Shown here piece by piece: positions 58,931-64,000 of a stretch of 64,000 nt of DNA. A program made the position numbers and the translations under genes. The DNA lies in the NCBI GenBank assembly GCA_021234155.1, contig JAJEKV010000054.1, forward strand, positions 4,015,962 through 4,079,961, given 5' to 3'. This stretch comes from Isoetes taiwanensis (lineage: Eukaryota > Streptophyta > Lycopodiopsida > Isoetales > Isoetaceae). Every line of letters begins with the position of its first letter. Position 1 is the stretch's first letter. Under the pieces are notes generated by a model that was not told where the DNA came from, made no database searches, and saw only the letters and a list, made by a program, of their open reading frames with translations.

Positions 58931-60018
58931 AAGCAACAAAATTTAAACAGCAGTTCTTAACAACAAATTTTAAAACTTTTTCATTTATGCTTTCATTGAA
59001 TCAAGGAAATTTCCTTAAGTGCCTGACATGGGATTGAGCAAGGTTATATTTTTTTTCAAGTCCACATCAGTAGCAATTAATAACACTGTAGCATTGATGC
59101 TTAAGCTCCAGAACATTTGGTAGAAGATCTAGATCCTTATGTGTTAGCAGCAATTTTCGGAAAACCATGTATCATTTTTATGCATCAAAACTTACCAAAA
59201 CTTACCGAATTCACAAGGTGGCCAAATATATGCTAAAGTTGGGAAAGAGCCTGTAACTTAAAGCATGGCAAACAGAATGCAGAGAACACCAATGAAGAAA
59301 ATTAAATGCGTTTTGGGCAATATTTCGCCATAATATAATCTGTAAGATTTTGCCATTAGTATCATGTTAAATGTATCATGTTACAAGTACCATTCCCAAG
59401 ACAGATTACTGGATCAGGTTGCAGAATATGAATTGTGCTTCGTGTTGTATACCCATTGGGTAACTCCATTTCCAAGCTCTATTGCAGGCATCCAGTTTGC
59501 CTAGACTTGTAAGGCCATTTCCCTTGTATCTGCTCCTTATGTAACAGATTAACAGATTTGTAACATTTATCTGCAGATATGCTTGCATCTGCTCATTTAT
59601 TAGCAGATTATCATATGATTCAAGGACAAATTACTTGAACTTTATCTGCATATGCTGATTTTGATCAGTGTACTGGAGAAATCTCAAATGCCCAGTGAGG
59701 AATATTAACTGGATCTTGGTCAATATTTTGCCATAATCTGCAAAATTTGCCATAATCTTATCGTATAATTGGGCCTTTGCACATGAAGATGCAATCTGAG
59801 TTGCTAGAATAGACTGGAAAATCTAATGCTGTTTACAAGTGTTATAACTGAAGCCAGCTGATCTTCGACACTTGAAACCTCAGGCTCAAATTTAATATTG
59901 CCCCTGCAGCAAATATCAACCGACCAATACAGATATTGTGAGCCCAGACAATCGGCTCAAAACCTGCGCCCAACCTCAGCAATCGACCAAGAACCTCAGC
60001 AAAAATCAAGAACCTGTG
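58931..60018. other. No gene seen
   Basis: AT-rich single-copy sequence. Phrases such as gccataat and agcagatta recur loosely between 59300 and 59770. The last 8 bases are the left target duplication of the hAT element. Confidence 0.5.
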
Positions 60019-61428
60019 CAGGGTAGCCCTTAAGCTCGAAATATCGCCAAAAGGCTATTTTTTTGGACATTTGCATTTTTTCTCACTACTATTGAGTGGG
60101 ATCAATTAGGAGTGGTGCCAATAAAATATCGCCACCTTGTCTACGAAATTTTCTCCCTCCACTCGTAAGTTAGCCTACGTCACTAAATGACGGATTCTTG
60201 GATTCGCCCCCATGTGAATTTTATTCTTGGTAATTATTTTAAAATCGCCCTTTAACCCCCGAAAATCATGTAAAATTAATATAAATTCTATTCTTTGTGA
60301 GTTTTTTGAATTGCCGTTTACTTTTAGGAAAAAAGAAAAAGGGAAGGAAAAAAACCATGCATGTTACATGGATTTTATGATCCAGCTCCAACATCCAGGT
60401 ATGCAATCGTGGAGTATTTTTGCTTTTGGTCTGTTGTTTATCCAATCTTAAAAAGATGACTGAAATCAAATCGGCTTGTGCTTGCCCACCATAATATGCA
60501 ATTATGCCTCGACTAAGTTTGTGCACTTGTTGTTGTTTAGGCCTTAGCGTGGAGCTATTGAGATTTACAATCAGATAAGGGCTACGATGTATGTTGTAGA
60601 GTAGTTATAGTTGGTTTGCTTACTCATTTTATCAGAATACTTGCCCTCTTGATTTGGTTATGAGGCAATTGATTTTCTTACATTTTAGAGCAACCGTACC
60701 TTATCTTGGCTATTAATTTTTTCTATTTTTTGTTATCATGATTATTTCTATTGTACGTGCAACCAATCTAGGTAATACATGATGTATATGATTGTCTGTC
60801 TCCTATATTTTAATCATCAACTGCTCAGTTCAATTGTTGCACAGACATCCTTATGACATGATCAAACTCTTCAAATTGGTGACGAATGATGTTAAATATC
60901 GTGGTAGAAATCTAGGGTTTAGGCACCAATGTCTTTCGATTGAAAGATTAGACTATTACCTTGTTTTTCTAACGGCCCATTATCTAGTCATTTAGAAAAT
61001 ACAATATCTAAGCATTTTATCGCTCAATTAGGGATGTCACAATGAAGGTAAATTTAGGGTCCAATAAAAATTAATGCCTTAGGGTACTACTAGATGGGTG
61101 TAATTTACGTTTTTATTGTTGACACTAATCAGCTTGGCCTTTCTCTTGTGAAGACACATATGCCGATGTCTGGTAACATGTATATTCATTATGTGAGCAT
61201 TACGCTTACAATTGTATACGGACATAACAAATATATATTGTAGACCAAAATTTTACTTGAGAAAAAAGTATATATTCCATCGCTTAATGGATGAAAGATT
61301 TGCCAAGGTTGCTACAACTCAAATTGAAGCCCGAAACAAAATCGCCAACATAACTAATCGAAAAAAGCCAAGATTCGCCTCACATTCTAAATTACACCTA
61401 TGAAAATTTGGGCTTAAGGGCTACCCTG
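60019..61428. mobile_element. Non-autonomous hAT transposon
   Basis: Terminal inverted repeats CAGGGTAGCCCTTAAGC are perfect over 17 bases (60019-60035 and 61412-61428). They are flanked by a perfect 8 bp target duplication AACCTGTG (60011-60018 and 61429-61436). A CAGGG-type end with an 8 bp duplication defines the hAT superfamily. At 1410 bp with no ORF above 75 codons it cannot encode a transposase, so it must be moved by one made elsewhere. The intact target duplication points to a fairly recent insertion. Confidence 0.93.
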
Positions 61429-61560
61429 AACCTGTGGCAGAAATATAGTTGGATTCAACAGATAACGGAGCACCTGAGGAAAAGCAGCAGTCGGATTCAA
61501 CGGAACAATGGCGGAACCTTGGAGCTGCGAAAACCCTAGTTCTACAAAAACGCATTGAGG

Positions 61561-61938
61561 CTATGCGCGTATAGGATGCCTATGCGCGCATAGGCACTAC
61601 CTACCAGTCATTCTTTCGACCTACCCTTTTTGCCTACTACCTACCAAAATTTCCTTTCTGACCTATCTATTCTCCTTATCTGCACCTTGGATTGGATCCG
61701 AACCTTGTTAAACATTTCTCAACAAAGAGTAGTTTGTGACTATTTTAGATTTTGGTCGTAAGCTCTGATTTAGATATATGCATTTAGGCAAGCAATATTT
61801 TTAAAAGCTCTTTTTACGATTCTTACACAAAACCTTGGGTTTTTGGAAGAACCTAAATTGTGTTTGTCTATGCGCGCATAGACAAATACTAAGGTTAAAC
61901 ACTGTGCAATTGTGTTTGTCTATGCGCGCATAGACAAA
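61561..61938. repeat. Cluster 2 of the palindromic repeat
   Basis: Four sites: CTATGCGCGTATAG at 61561-61574 (one change), and perfect cores at 61580-61593, 61868-61881 and 61920-61933. At the last two the palindrome extends to 24 bp (61863-61886 and 61915-61938), as GTCTATGCGCGCATAGAC plus three T on one side and three A on the other. They sit in two 52 bp direct repeats. The site at 61580 extends to 18 bp. Confidence 0.92.
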
Positions 61939-63151
61939 TACCAATGTTACAAATACCAATGTTAAATATTGTACATACATAAGTTATTTTTAGGACCTGT
62001 CTGACAAAATCTGGAACTTCATGTTAGGGTGCAACAAGTTTTGAGGTATAATTATCGACCGAGATCAATGATGATTCCACTGAATTTGTTGATCCAGTTT
62101 CTCTTGAAGGTCTATGTTAATTAGATGAACTAGTAGCATCAGATGATGTTTCTTCCCTTACTAACATACTTGCAGAAAGTGAACAAGAAAATTATGCTCC
62201 AACAAAAAACATCTCTTGATATCAAAAGAGTCAGCGTTACTTGTTATTTGCAAAAACTGATGTTCCTTTGTGGCATGGAATATAAATATTTAATCATGTT
62301 TTTGGTTTTCTAGTCAAAATGAAATGCATGTTGTCGTTCTCCTTGAGCAATATGAAATGCATACGGCTTTATTTCCACGTTTCAGTCTTCATTATTCGTC
62401 AACATTCTGATGGTTCTTTCATTTTCCCACTTTCCATGTGTGTCCCAAAACCACCTAAATTAGATTTTTATTTTATACTTAAATTAGGGATGTCAAATCA
62501 ACAAGACGCCAACTTTTTTGTAATTTTGGCCCCTAAAATGGCACATACAATTGTAAATTTAGGGTCATTTTTTTAAGTGACCCCCCAAAAGTGGCAGAAT
62601 TTAAGGGTATTTTAGGGAATCTTTGAAAGATGCTTTTTATTAGTGCAAACGCAAGTCATTAGTGCATTTGCACCGTCACCTTGTTAAATATGTTATTAAG
62701 CATCTGGAGATCCCTTTCCTCTAAGGTGAATTAGTGTGAATTTTAGGTATCTCATCCAGAGAATTTGTTAGCAGAATAACAGACTTACAGGGTTATTTGT
62801 TTTTTAAACTGTGTTTTTACAGTATAAAGGCTAGAATTCTGGAATCATCAACGCATAAAAGGGTGCACCAGCTTAGGGTATGCTATGAAGCCATTTTCAA
62901 GGTCAATCCATCATGTAAAGGAGCATTGGAGAAAGTTATAATGAGTTTCCATTCCTCTGATATATAAGGTGTGATGGCCACCATGTAGGGTCCCGACGCA
63001 GATTTCTTCATAACTTATGGCGCGAGTATCAGATTCGGGTGTTCTTTAGTGCATTGCAAAGTTAGAGATGTGAGCTTTCCATTGGTGTATAATTCATACA
63101 GTTTGTTGCGCCTATCTGGGCCGGATTTGGAGTTTACACATTTCGGCTACC
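61939..63151. other. No gene seen; short dispersed repeats
   Basis: AT-rich. A 33 bp phrase at 62653-62685 (agtgcatttgcaccgtcacc within) is the inverse of 58197-58229 and of a degraded site near 24488-24516. The phrase tagggatgtca followed by taaatttagggtc occurs at 62485 onward and also inside the hAT element near 61030. Confidence 0.5.
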
Positions 63152-64000
63152 ATGACAAACCCTAGTTTGCCAGCTTCCGGAACACGTTCGTCAGCCAAGA
63201 AAGTGGTAGGTGGTGCTTCTGCTCCTTCTTTTGTGCATGATATGAATTATCCTTTGCCGCTTCCTAATTTACTTGATAATTCTCGCCTTAATCCTCTTGC
63301 TTTTGACCCTTCTCTTGTTAATATGAGTACAAGCTTGCAACACTTTTCCCCTCTGTCTAAATCTGCACCTTTGTCTACTTCTCAAGTAGATACCACTGTA
63401 AATACTTCTACTGTTGCTTCTGCCTCCTTTGTGTCTACTTTTGTTGGGTGTGTATCCGTTCCTTCTGCTCCGTGGGGTTCTTCTGATGTTGTGGCTAGAG
63501 CGCCTTCTACACGATTTAGCGATTGGATCAAACGCGATTTGACATCCAGTGTGCAATCTGCTCGTGTTTCTGCTGCATTGAATATTATGTTACAGAATAA
63601 CAAGAAAGAATTGAGCTCATACCTAAATGAGTTACAAGCACAAGATGACCGTATGGATGTTCAGTTGCCTCCTGAGGATGTATGCTATGAGGCACAGACA
63701 GTGTTCAAACGCTTTTACACAGGCTGGCCTACTGGTTGTCGAAATTGATCATAATGCTCATTTGCAGTGTGTTCAGAACCTTGTGTCTCATGCAGTTGTT
63801 TGCCATTTCACTTGATAGTTTTTGGATCTTAGGAGAGGTGGATTCTGGCTAAAACATCACCTTCAGAGACTGGGTCTCCCTCATTGTGCGTCTCTAAAGG
63901 TTTTGGATAAAGATAATAATTTCTTCCTGGTCATGTTTGACTCTTCATTTGCAGTTGACAGGCTTGTGGAGCATGGTGTTGATCCTCTTTGGGGATACTA
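63152..64000 (+). mobile_element. L1-like ORF1 start, runs off window end
   Basis: An ATG frame of 198 codons (63152-63748) is Ser/Thr/Pro-rich (SLPASGTRSSAKKVVGG) and then helical (NNKKELSSYLNELQAQDDRM). After frame breaks the sequence near 63840-63998 reads HLQRLGLP, then NNFFLVMFDSSFAVDRLV and EHGVDPLWGY. This resembles the DUF4283-type RNA-binding domain of plant L1 ORF1 and zinc-knuckle proteins. The likely role is nucleic-acid binding in the retrotransposon particle. The rest of the element lies beyond the window. Confidence 0.5.

Overview
The window looks like nuclear DNA of a land plant with a large, repeat-rich genome. A gymnosperm or fern-type genome is my guess, not a demonstrated assignment. 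The evidence is plant-type PPR fragments, DCAF1-like fragments, exon pieces with GT/AG splice sites, L1-type and a second type of LINE, Ty3/gypsy, an LTR element with the plant initiator-Met tRNA primer site, and hAT and pogo-like DNA transposons. There are no operons, rRNA genes or CRISPR arrays. The only near-complete host-type gene is a cytochrome P450 at 28991-30323 (+).

Layout. The dominant structure is a direct duplication. Positions 1-24975 (copy A, cut by the window start) and 33601-58686 (copy B) are colinear over about 25 kb. Each copy holds, in order: (1) the 3' end of a + strand LINE; (2) a 5'-truncated Ty3/gypsy fragment (integrase C-terminus, chromodomain-like part) and its 3' LTR, whose promoter carries a four-unit heat-shock element; (3) the 3' end of a second LINE on the - strand; (4) a 2.2-2.4 kb tandem duplication carrying exon-like pieces of an unidentified gene; (5) a 3.2 kb LTR element with target-site duplication, primer site and polypurine tract, but a coding region with no recognisable pol domains and a long foldback inside it; (6) a tRNA-derived SINE head; (7) a - strand block with an L1 3' end, a pogo-like transposase and L1 reverse transcriptase; (8) scrambled pieces of a PPR gene and a DCAF1-like gene.

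Between the copies lies an 8.6 kb spacer. Its first part (24976 to about 31430) reads cleanly and holds the P450, two exon-like pieces, a LINE tail and a 270 bp tandem duplication upstream of the P450. Its last part (31440-33600) is the body of the + strand LINE whose end begins copy B. After copy B, 58687-64000 is again clean. It has two clusters of a striking palindrome (core CTATGCGCGCATAG), a non-autonomous hAT element (60019-61428) between them, and the start of an L1-like ORF1 running off the end.

Quality. Where copies A and B disagree, the changes pile up at CAG, CTG and CCG sites and are not C-to-T changes, while stretches without these trinucleotides can be identical for hundreds of bases. 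This fits base-calling error at CHG-methylated cytosines better than mutation. Most frameshifts in the transposon ORFs may therefore be artefacts, and reading frames inside copies A and B should be treated as provisional. Family names were assigned by reading translated motifs; no database search was run.
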